From Spongilla lacustris (Eukaryota; Porifera; Demospongiae; Spongillida; Spongillidae), in the NCBI GenBank assembly GCA_949361645.1, contig OX442418.1, positions 7,691,376-7,755,375 on the forward strand: a stretch of 64,000 nucleotides of DNA, given 5' to 3'. A program made the translations under genes and the position numbers. Shown here in pieces: positions 19,401 through 30,070 of this stretch. The first letter of the stretch is position 1; every line of letters starts with the position of its first letter. The notes beneath the pieces were generated by a model, which was not told the origin of the DNA, did not search any database, and saw only the letters and a program-made list of their open reading frames with translations.

Positions 19401-22400
19401 CTGGAGGATCAGTGGTCCTAGTTGAAGGCACTGGATGATCAGTGGTCCTAGCTGAAGGCACTGGAGGATCAGTGGTCATGAGTGAGCTAGCAGAAATTAC
19501 TCTAGGATTAGTAGCTAAAAATAAAACATATGTACATGTGAACAGAGTGCCATCATTCCAGCCACATAGCTGTCATGTGGCTGGATAATAACAGAATGGA
19601 TTTGAAACAAATTTGGTACATGACAATGACTCAGATGGACATGTACCTTCCACTAGGTTTACATCTGGACCCCTCAGCTCATCTATAGTTGTTCATGGCC
19701 AGAGCATCCAAATGAGGTAATATACTCTAAACCTCACAAGCACTTACGTATATATGGATATCTAGAAGCTGCCACAGACGGGACAACTATGATAATATGT
19801 AAAGATACATGTAGGCTCAGCAGAGGACATTTTAACAATCCCTACATTGACTTCTGCTTGTAAGTCCATCAGAACCCTTCACTGGCAATGGCACTAAAAT
19901 TAGTGAGTTTTTATACATAATTGAACAAGTTCATTATACAATGTACACTAGTCTGACAAGTTGAAAGTGCATGTACATTTTGATTTCATATGTATTAAAA
20001 CTGCTTCACTTACTCTTTTCTGTGTGAGGAATGTGTTGTGATGTAACTTTTTCTTGACCTACATATTTAAAAAAATGTATAAATGTAAGGGTCAATGATA
20101 GAATACCTACATGCTTGCAGCACATGCCTCAAAGTATGCTAATGAATCAATGTATACACGTATAGAATAGTTAACTTTGTGTATTGTAATAGCTTTGATT
20201 GTGCAAATTTTGAAACTTACCAGCAATCTGGCTAATCCTTGAAATGATATTAGCTGTTTGAGAGGGAGCTAGATGTGAGAGCAATAAAGAGGGCAGTTGA
20301 TACGAACCAGCGTCTTTTACACATATAGTGGTAATAAAAACCTACGGATCAATTGAACAGGTTGAGTGATAGGCACTTCTGATCGCTCCAATTGATGTAT
20401 AGGCACTTCTGATCGCTCCAATTGATGTATAGGCACTTCTGATCGCTCCAATTGACGTATAGGCACTTCTGATCGCTCCAATTGACGTATAGGCACTTCT
20501 GATCGCTCCAATTGAACAGGTGGACGTATAGGCACTTCTGATCGCTCCAATTGAACATGTGGACGTATAGGCACTTCTGATCGCTCCAATTGAACAGGTG
20601 GACGTATAGGCACTTCTGATCGCTCCAATTGAACATGTGGACGTATAGGCACTTCTGATCGCTCCAATTGGACAGGTTTATGTATAGGCACTTCTGATCG
20701 CTCCAATTGAACAGGTGGACGTATAGGCACTTCTGATCGCTCCAATTGAACAGGTTGACGTACATGTATAGGTATTTCAGATCGCTCCAATTGAACAGGT
20801 TGACGTATAGGCATTTCTGATCGCTCCAATTGAACAGGTTGACGTATAGGCACTTCTGATCGCTCCATTTGAACAGGTTGAGGTACATGTACATGTACCT
20901 CAGCTAAAAATAATGAATATCACAAGCCAAGAAATGCTTTGTACTATATATACATGTACCTATACGATTAGCTACGTGTCACTGACACACCCTGAATCAT
21001 TACTGCTCTATTAGTATAGTATATCCGCGATACATTGAGAAAATTATAACTTACTGTTAACATGAGCTGCAAGTCCTATCTTCTTGGCAAGAGCAGGGTC
21101 CTTCCCACCACTGTTGCTCTGCACTGCAGCCACCAGCTTCTTCCAAGTAGGAAGGCCAAACTTCTCATAGTTGTAGTCCTGGTTGAGCCACTTCTCTATC
21201 ACACCATCCAGGCACCTTGAAGGGTCACCACGATTGGCCAGGTCAATCTCATTGATTGCTGAACCAGAAATACCAAGAGTTAAACCGAAGGCCTGCCAAT
21301 ACGCAGTGAGAGCCATAGCATTTCTTCTCACTTCCTGAAAGTCACTTTCATCTGATGCAGGACAAAAGCCACATTTTACAGTGTACCAATAGCTCCACCA
21401 CTTCTTACTAACCTAACACTTTGTCTTCAGCTTGTTTGTTTGCTGGAAGGCAAAACTAATCTCGGTGTATACATGCCAATGATATCAATGGTTTACCAGT
21501 AAACCGAGCAAGTCCTATCTTCTTAGCAAGAGCAGGGTCCTTCCCACCACTGTTGCTCTCCACTGCAGCCACCAGCTTCTTCCAAGTAGGAAGGCCAAAC
21601 TTCTCATAGTTGTAGTCCTGGTTGAGCCACTTCTCTATCACACCATCCAGGCACCTTGAAGGGTCACCACGATTGGCCAGGTCAATCTCACGAGTGGCAG
21701 AACGAGACAGACCAAGAGCTGATCCCAAGGCTTGCCAATTTGCAGTAAGCTTAGACACCTCCTTTCTGACTTCTTGGAAGTCACTCTCATCTAGATAAGT
21801 GGAATGTCGGAATTTGCATGTACGTACGAAGTTAAGCACTTTAAAAAGCAAGCTTACCCAAAACTTGGCAGTCAGTATCATCTAGATAATAAGAGATAAA
21901 ACGGTTTATTACAATCAGACATGTACACTACAGACATGTAAGTATATTAGTAGGCTATAACTCTGAATGGTCCAATAAACTGCGAGCGCTGATATATATA
22001 TATATATATATATACATAGACATGTAAACAAATGGCGATCATTTAATTGATTAATAGGCCTACATGCGTATATAGCCGTATTGGCGGAAGGTTTGATGTA
22101 ATTAGTCTGTATAGCATTGTGGGCTATATGTAATATTTACAATCTCTATCAGATGGGTACAAATCGTGGTACATGTCTGTGTTCGATACCCAAAACGCTA
22201 AGGTCGGGCTACGCCCAACTAAACAGTGCCCGCCATGCAGAATTTTAAAGGGTTCGAAACCAAAGAGAGCTGGAGATAATATCTTTTTAAAAGTAACCAT
22301 TGAATTGCTACTAATACTAGAGATAGATATAAATAATCTGCGTGTTCTGCTAATACATATCTCTAATATTGTACATCATTTGTGCATGTGTACGAGATCT

Positions 22401-22500
22401 ATCGCTCCGGCCTCCAACTCTCTTGCACAAAAACGACACGTACAGACGTGCATCACACAAGAATATGAATCAGGACCGCTTACCAGACATTTCGGTGCTT
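13439..22500 (-). CDS. Multi-exon death-domain scaffold: DD-A, DD-A, repeat linkers, DD-B, DD-C, duplicated tail
   Basis: Exons (minus): 22500-22494 (ATG TCT G), 21881-21858 (optional, 24 nt), 21790-21497 and 21351-21055 (two DD-A), 20903-20346 (LERSEVPIR repeats), 20268-20221, 20058-20014, 19514-18609 (TTDPPVPSTR repeats), 18550-18521, 18456-18205 (DD-B), 17896-17600 (DD-C), 17021-16818, 15735-15520, 15180-15120, 15063-14929, 14877-14690, 14180-14123, 14067-13918, 13854-13717, 13631-13498, then a terminal piece where the join makes TAA. Every exon to 15520 is phase 1-1; frame holds over ~1340 codons. DD-A shows the helices ANWQALGSALGLS, CLDGVIEKWL and GLPTWKKLVAAV. Death domains bind each other to build signalling platforms. 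No enzymatic domain is seen. Usage of the tail exons and the first exon is inferred from splice consensus only. Confidence 0.75.
13498..15735 (-). repeat. Tandem duplicated exon cassettes (types A, B, C)
   Basis: Type A (LLSSTNGPLS ... DAAASAG, phase 2 to 1): inside 15735-15520, then 14877-14690 and a diverged 13631-13498. Type B (EPALDRQAIA-like, phase 1 to 2): start of 15735-15520, 15180-15120, 14180-14123. Type C (ends TVEDEDES, phase 2 to 2): 15063-14929, 14067-13918, 13854-13717. Entry and exit phases match along the whole chain. Four of the B/C exons end AT|GTAATT or GTAATC, which also reads ATG TAA, so each could be a donor or an alternative C-terminus. Confidence 0.65.
18751..19470 (-). 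repeat. 30-bp coding minisatellite, 23 exact-length copies plus one degenerate
   Basis: Unit AGTGGTCCTAGTTGAAGGCA + CTGGAGGATC (plus strand) encodes TTDPPVPSTR on the minus strand. 18781-19470 is exactly 23 x 30 bp; 18751-18780 is a decayed unit. Variants alter PVPSTR to PVASTR or HWPSTR. The repeat keeps frame as a multiple of three and is wholly inside exon 19514-18609. The Pro/Ser/Thr content suggests a flexible linker. Confidence 0.95.
20370..20880 (-). repeat. 39/30-bp coding repeat LERSEVPIR(Q/P)PVQ
   Basis: About 14 copies of a core CACTTCTGATCGCTCCAATT encode LERSEVPI. Most units are 39 bp (13 aa, LERSEVPIRPPVQ); a block at 20370-20510 is 30 bp (10 aa, LERSEVPIRQ). All within the exon 20903-20346. 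Confidence 0.93.
21055..21790 (-). repeat. Tandemly duplicated death-domain exons
   Basis: Exons 21790-21497 (294 nt) and 21351-21055 (297 nt) have the same splice phases. Their 3' parts, 21508-21690 and 21069-21251, differ at only two of 183 positions that I can see, while the 5' ~100 nt differ strongly. This is either partial gene conversion or a partial duplication. Confidence 0.85.
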
Positions 22501-23443
22501 TACTAGACTCAGAGATAGTTAATAATAAAATGTTAATAATTATGGAGGGGGGAATTAGATGGGGATCTCCCTACTAGAATAAACGTTAATATGAGGAACA
22601 CAATGCAAGAAACTAAATACTAAGCTACATGAATATCTACTACACCTGTGGTTCGTCCCAGTAAAGACCTTGCATTCTGGCGCATCAGGGCCTGTAGGAA
22701 GGACTTATAAAGTGTAGCGGCTTAGATTACGTAACAGAAATGGGAGGGGCACTGAGGGGGTGGGTGCGGAGGGGGTATGGGGTAGCTCTGTAAGCTTCCC
22801 CATCGGGGTCTGGAGCTCCGCCCCAGAAGCTTTGCAATTCGTGCGATTTTAATGTTCAAAAGCAATGCGAAATTTGATCACTTTTCATTATATTAACTAA
22901 ACTGTAGTGTAGGCTTGAATGCCATTATGTGATCAAAGTGCTTTATATTTCAATTGGCTGACAGAAATGATCCAAAATTAGCTTCGCGGCACTGCGATTG
23001 ATAAATTCATTCCCTATTTCATGAAGTCAGGTTGTAAATATGCAGAAACAAAACTGCTGGCAGTTAATGAGGATTAATAATTATTATAGCGGCAGGTAAG
23101 CTGCAATTTAGCTGAGCCTGAACAGAATTTGCACAATGCCGCTATTTAACATGGCAGCTGTAAAACGCACGTCGATTTGATAGCACAATAGCAGCTTTTC
23201 AATAGCTATAGTCCCTGTTTGATTGCAAAAATGTATACCCCGGTATAACTCTTACATGTATATACATGATGTATAAGATATACGTGGGACTAGAGCACAT
23301 GTTATTTGAGCTCTTTAATACATGGGAATCGTTTATATTATATCAAATTTTTAAAAATAAAAAAATACCAACGGAAAAGTGTAGCGGCCATGGCCGCTAC
23401 GGCCGCTACAGTTCCTACGCCACTGCTGCAAGTGAGGGTAATA

Positions 23444-23690
23444 TTAGCCCAGGCGGCAGTAGATTGAGGCTAATACCTCAGGCCAGAAACGACTCGTCCT
23501 GATGGCTATTTTCTTGGCAACCCTTGAGAGAGCTTCTTGTGCCTCGCTTCCCCAACCACCAAATACCTCCACGACCAATGGGACACATACCCAACCTCTC
23601 GCTGTACAGGAAATGTCATTTTTGGCATGTTTGTCCTGCTCTCCCAGTTCAGCAGTATAACCTGAGGTCATGCTCGCTCCCAATAAAGTT
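23444..23690 (-). pseudogene. Retroelement ORF C-terminal fragment
   Basis: An isolated 79-codon frame ends soon after a segment reading CVPLVVEVFGGWGSEAQEAL. This pattern (PL-V-E-GGWG-EA) is familiar from C-terminal regions of reverse-transcriptase-encoding elements in invertebrate genomes. No RT core is nearby. Treated as a decayed fragment; the family is uncertain. Confidence 0.4.
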
Positions 23691-26600
23691 TGAGTTGAGC
23701 GGATTGATGACCTTCAGATCAAAATTGAAATGCTGCTGAACGTGAGAGAGACGGACCAGTTAGTTAGGCTAGTATGATAATAAAATTATTGCATCATAAA
23801 TGGTATTTACTTCTAATTAATTTCAACTGAATTAAATGCCAAGGTAGTACTGAATCTCATCTCTTACGAAGAGGAAGAGGGTTAGTACTAGTACTTTTAA
23901 AATATAAATGATAAATACTTAATCGCTTAGATTGTAGGCTGCTTCAGACTTATTTGTGCTGTGCACGAATGCACTTGAGGTACTCCACTTTTATCAGCTG
24001 TGCTTCCTCCAACCCCTAACTTTGGATACCGGGGTATACAAATTCGTAACTACACCGGTAGATATCCCCCCACCCCCTTCGCCCCCACCCCCCAAAATGG
24101 CCCGTATTTTAACGACGTAAATAATCATGAATGCAGCTGCATACCATTCTTTGAAATCCTGCTGAAGTGCCAGTTCTTTCCTGAAATTTACAGGTAACGA
24201 TAACGTCGATAATCATACGTTTGTTTAATCACGGGCCATTTTTTCCCCTTCTGTTGGTGGGTGGGGGGGGGGGCAGTCACGTCGTCACATTGGAATTCCC
24301 ACAAAATAACACACTAACTCTACTTCCGTTGTTTGGTTGCATTTCAAGGTGTACAGAGTCTATGTCTCTCATAAAAGAACTCTCAAAACCAAAAAGGCCC
24401 CACTTGACCTACTAGTATTGTACAATGAAGGTACTAGTACCTTTAACTCTTTGTCAAGCTAGTGCCTTACATGTAATTATCTGTGCCATGCACCATGCAT
24501 AATCTGGATGTTTAAAGTTATGTGTTGATCACAATTCCATGCAAGAGCTCCTCACTCGCAACCTTATAAGTACATTTTTGGTTACTAGTACGACAAAATG
24601 GCACAGCTGACCATGTAAAGACCTCCATTATTCGCATGAATTCATGCTAAAAGGGTTGAGAATTGCTGGCCAACAGTATGCACCAGGATATATTTAATGT
24701 GGAACACTTGACACAGAAATATGCTTGGGCCTGCATCTGTACCGGTATATGTGATCAGGTATGCAGTTTACATTTATGAAATACTATGCATAGATTTGTT
24801 TAAAATAAAATATTTGCACTTCCCATACTGCCAATACCCACAGAGTCAGTAATTTAAATAGCTTCCTTCCTAACCTTGAGACAGAGCACCCTGAAATCAG
24901 TCAAAGCACACAGGGTTAAAAAAGGACGAGCATGATAACACCATGTACACAATGTAACTGCTGGCGCATGCATGGTTGCCAATCTACTCCAGCTCCCCAC
25001 CCCACCCAGATTTCGGCGTATATACATATATATCTCACATGCTGTTATGTACTGTGCTCCAAATTTTCCATACAAATATTTTGAAGTGTGTTAGAAATCA
25101 GCTAGGCCAACAGGAAGTTGGAAGATCACAATTAGAACTTTCAACTTGAAAGCAGATTCGGTTAAACTGGTGCATGCATTTACATGTGCACGAAGACACA
25201 AATATGCTATGGACCTTCCTGCAGTGGTAAATGAGTTTGTAAGCCATAATGATTCAGACTGTATTGTTTTGTTTCATTTGTATAAATGCTTGTATATACA
25301 TTCGAGCATTCACACAATGTAAATTTAAGTGTCAGTCCTACTTTGCTCTTGCAGGGGAGTTCATGCATGCGCATAACAAATGTTTCTACTGCATGTGTTT
25401 ACCCATCACACCTACATAGCATGCAGCAGCGGATGGATTACATCACCCATATACGCCAATATATTGCGCATGCATATAAGACTGGGTCCATTCCCTTGCT
25501 CCATAGGTCTTTGATTTAATCTATGACATGGAGGTGCTTGTTACCAGTGTTTGCCATTAAGATACGAACACACAAAGATTATACCTTAGCTCCAGTTTAC
25601 TAGTCGTGGGAAATCTTAGCCTTCAATAAACTTTGAAAAGTCTCGGGATGAAAAGCAGCTTATTTTTTAGACAAGGTATAATAAGATCCTAAAAAGTTTA
25701 TTTCATGCCAGCTTTTTAAACTGGTCGGTGATCTCGTGTTATGCAATAACTTACATGTATAACTTCTCTCAAGCAGTGTTTCAATGAAAGAGAAAATTGC
25801 AACTCTAAATGATGAATGTCAAACATTCAGGCAGGGTAAGTAGTAAGTGGAAGTCTGTTGGGTGTGACCTATTAGCTGTGGGGCACCACCAGTCATAACA
25901 AAAGGTACCACACCACTTTAAAACCATTGATGTGCCCTCAGAACGTAGATTACAACAAACAGGCTTCCATGTACGATACAACACAGGGAAATGTGATGTG
26001 CAAGATGCTCATAAAGATCTCTATTTTAGTCTGGCAATTTTGTCTAGCAAATCATTCACTGGTAGCTTAGCAAGTAACCTGTTCTCAATCTTCATGGCTC
26101 CGCAAGTACACATCATTTGTTTGTTGTCTTCTTTTTTGTGCAGTTATTTTCAATGAATATTATATGAGTATATTGAAATAAGTAATACAGTCCCAGATAC
26201 AACACAACTACATTTAGCCATTCTATTTGTCTTTGGGTATCTTCCCCCACTTGTGATAACCATAGCAGCTACTCAGAGTTCACCACTCATTTCAACTTGA
26301 AGAGAAGTGTCAAGTTCTGTGCTAGCAATTAACTCATTCAACATAATGTGTTCAGGGCTGCTGCATATCTGTTGTGCCCAAAGATGACCTCACTACGTTC
26401 AAGTTGCCTCACAATGGTTGCTCAATACATTGCAGATTGAGCTCAGCTATCCAATTACAATTTTAATAGTCCACAGAAGTCTGTGTTATTGTTGTGCCTA
26501 AAAACGACATTGGGAATAGAGGCCTCCTCAAACAAGATGCCATTGGAGCTCTCCAAGTCAACAGCTACATGTACATCATTGCATGAATGAGCAGCAACTA

Positions 26601-27823
26601 AAAAATGAAGTACATGTATAACATTTGTGTGCAGTGTTGTGAGCTGACTTTAGGGTTTATAGATTTAACTAGTGAATTTGACAATGTCTTGAATACTATT
26701 ATTGTACAATGTCTTCGAATTCAATACTAAGTTTCTATTGTATTCATATCTAATGTGCAAATTAGGGTTTGCATCATTCAGGTGAGGGATGGAAAATTTA
26801 CTATTCACCCATCAAATTTAACGCTATGGATAGGGTAGGATTTTACCAAAGTATTATAACTTTGTATGTTGAACTTCCCAATTGGTATACAAATGGATGT
26901 ATTGTCATCCATATCAACATGCCAATAGGAAGTGTTCAACAATCATGGAAGATACCATATTAACTATACAGATGAAACCTCTTTAGTTTTATAGGGTAAC
27001 AATTTTTTTTTTTTACTAGGCATCAGGATTAAATGACCACTTATTTCAAGTCAGTTGCTAAAACTCCAGGTTTTAATGATTGTTACTTGTTAGGGTACTT
27101 GATTTGAGCAGTTTGTTTTCTTTTCACCATGCTAGAATTTTGTAAGAATAAACTATAACCTAATTATATTTTATAATTGTACTATATACATATGTCTGCT
27201 GGAGATGTTATGAATGTTGTTCTGTGCAGTTGTAGCCAAGAATGTGCTAAGTGTAGCAATCAATTGTTTGTGGTGCAATAGGTATAGAAAACAGTTTCAG
27301 TACAAGATTATGACCCTTACCGTATGCGACTTATGGACACATCTGTACTTGAAATTAGTACACTTTACATATAAGTTTGAATTCACAGTGAATCATGTTC
27401 TATATGCACGTGCATACACAAGATAAAATGCATGGGTCACCTCTCATAGCGAAGCTTCTATAGTAGCAAAAATTGTACATGTACTTAAATTAACCACACA
27501 CACTTACTTCACCAGAAATGGAATTTTTGGGAAGCATACACAGAAGTCGGATGTGATGAGTCCTCCTTTTCTCTAAGGACTATGTAGAATACTTGCATGC
27601 CGTCCAAGCCTGGAAAAATCAAGCAATGTACATGTAGTTAGATGTCTGTAATGCAACAATATTGCGTGCAAATATGCGATATTATTATTATCTGTTAGGC
27701 TATGGTGTTTGACCAAACCCTATCTCTATTAGGTTACAGTGTACTTTGTAATACACCTATCTGTTAGGTTATGGTGAACGACCTATGCTGTTGTCACAAA
27801 TGTTAATGACAGAGATCAGCATT

Positions 27824-27868
27824 GGCAGGGGAGGGGGGGGGGATATTATCCCCCCCCCCTCCCCTGCC
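27824..27868. repeat. Perfect 22-bp inverted repeat of G/C runs
   Basis: GGCAGGGGA, ten G, ATA, a central T, then the exact inverse complement. It is followed by C-runs to 27937. It could form a cruciform or quadruplex. Confidence 0.85.
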
Positions 27869-27904
27869 ATCATATGATGGCTAGCCAGCCCCCCCCCCCC
27901 CCTC

Positions 27905-27940
<36 letters not shown>

Positions 27941-28618
27941 AAAAATAAAACCAATATCCAGGAATATTGCCCTTTGCATATTATCGGACGTTGCAATACT
28001 GACACGGAGCAAGTGCAAGACCAGAAAATGTATTTTACCACAGGGAAATGGTGTAGTATAAAGTGTTGAAAATAGGAAGTCCATAGCTTTAACCGTTCGG
28101 AAGTTACGACAATTCGATTAATCAAACTGATTCAAAGGAACGTTCTATGATATTTTGTTGGCATGCTTGTGAATTTAACTGAAATCGCTATATCTTCCGA
28201 AAGATTTGCGCTGTTGACTTTCTATTTTCAAAACTTCATACCACGCCTGCTATATTGCAACGTTCGATACCCAAACCCGCCATAACGTTAGGTACGAGTA
28301 ATCAAATCGCTTCAAATTCGGTTTGTAGGACCAGGTAGAGGGGTCTTGACTTCTACCTATCGGTTCGTTACTTTATAATATGGTATGCAGGGCGGATGAA
28401 CAAACTACGTCACGTTTTCCCACTTAATTCGCGCCAACCGTCTCCCCCCAAATCATTGGATCATTGGCGCGAATCGAGCGCGAAAATGTACACGTAGTTT
28501 GTATCTCCGTAACGGAATCCGATGCATAAAAAAATAATAACTAAGGGACCTCTCTATCAAAAAACTTGCATTCCGACGATACCTTATTTGCTCGATGATG
28601 TACGATGTATCGCGTAAT

Positions 28619-28888
28619 CAGGGGCGGATGCAGGAATTTGGTGAGGGGGGGGGGTCCGACATGATGAGGGGGAGGGGCGCGCGCGAAGCGCGCGAAAATT
28701 TTTGTGGTGTGCATTCCTATTTTTCCACAGATTGTACATACAGGGGGATTGTATGTACGCTACGTGTATTGACACGTGTAGTACGCTAATATACATTAAT
28801 TATATTCATATACAGGTTCGGGTAGGGGGGGGGGGGGTCCGGACCCCCCGGACCCCCCCCCCCCCCCCCCCCCCTGCGTCCGCCCTTG
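28619..28888. mobile_element. MITE-like element with CAGGGGCGGATGCAGG ends and internal G/C tracts
   Basis: Left end CAGGGGCGGATGCAGG (28619-28634) is inverse to 28873-28888 at 14 of 16 positions. Poly-G follows the left end and poly-C precedes the right end. No clear target duplication. Similar starts appear at 46772 and 46994, so this may be a repeat family. Confidence 0.55.
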
Positions 28889-30070
28889 GTATTTATATCT
28901 CACCAGATATTAAAGATCTCATGTACGATCGGGATGAGTAAAACAAAATCTGTCCCGGTTGAGTTTGTATTGAGATATCTATCTATGCAACTTGAATCAA
29001 AGCTTTAACACATATAGTCTGTCTAATACTATACGTAGAGGTGCACTTTTAATATAAGTCAAAATAGATTATAGTTATATAAACTATGAACTACATAATA
29101 ACAATAAAGGTACAGAATGAAGAAAAAAACCCAACAAAAAAACAAAGTTCAATACATATACGACTACACCACATCTAATTCTAAACCAGCACACCTCATG
29201 ACAGATGCTGCATTGCCTCTCTGCACTGCAACTTTGAAACTGAAACTGGTGCATTGCTCATAGCAATGACAAAATCGTAGCAAGTCCAACTAATATGCAT
29301 GCAAAAGGTTCATGGATTAAGTCCACTTATAAGTTAATAGTCATATTATCAAACATGAGGTCCCATGAAAGTGTAATTTTTTTCCCATGCAACCCATTAT
29401 ACACTACTTCTACTTTTAGAGCATGCAGTCAAAGTTCATTTGCACAATGACTAACTAAGGATGGAACAGGTAGGCTACTCGTCATAAACATGCCAGTTTA
29501 GGTACATCACCAGTAGACCAGTTTTGATTATGCGGGTGTGGGATAAATCCACAGGCCTTGTTAGCCTCATTACCTAAACCCAAACCATCCCAAGAGTAAT
29601 TTTGTTGAGAATGATGGTCTAACCATGGGGAATACAAGACGAGAAGGTCGGGCTATGCCCAACTAAGCTAACACCAGTGGAATTTGTGAGTGCTTATTGA
29701 GATTTTATATGCTTGTATACATACAAACCCCCCGTAGAACGTCCGATATAATATTAAACCTCCGGCATATATAATATACCATAAAGAGTAGAAACTAGTT
29801 ACATTATTGTTTGTACGGATACATGCAAGCATTGGGATCGACTAGAGCACACAGCGAGTGTCACACAGATTGCAATGTTGTGAGTAGAAAAACAGATCCA
29901 GTGCAATCTATGATTCTATACACAAACTGCATGCATTCAGAACCACCTTTTCAAGTACACCGCAGAACTGAATATTAATACATTTTTAATTCCACTTCTC
30001 AAGTATACAATGGATGAGCACACACATAAATTTGTTCAGTGTAGTCAAAACAAACTTCACTACCTAAAGT

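Larger units (their letters stand above)
22501..30070. other. Long non-coding interval
   Basis: No gene supported in 7.5 kb. It carries MITE ends (22199-22222; 29643-29665), a GC hairpin of GTAGCGGCC (23383-23409), a retroelement scrap (23444-23690), poly-C/poly-G tracts (27824-27937) and a 270-bp inverted-repeat element (28619-28888). Short open frames at 25286, 25932 and 27214 have no splice sites or motifs that I trust. Confidence 0.45.
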
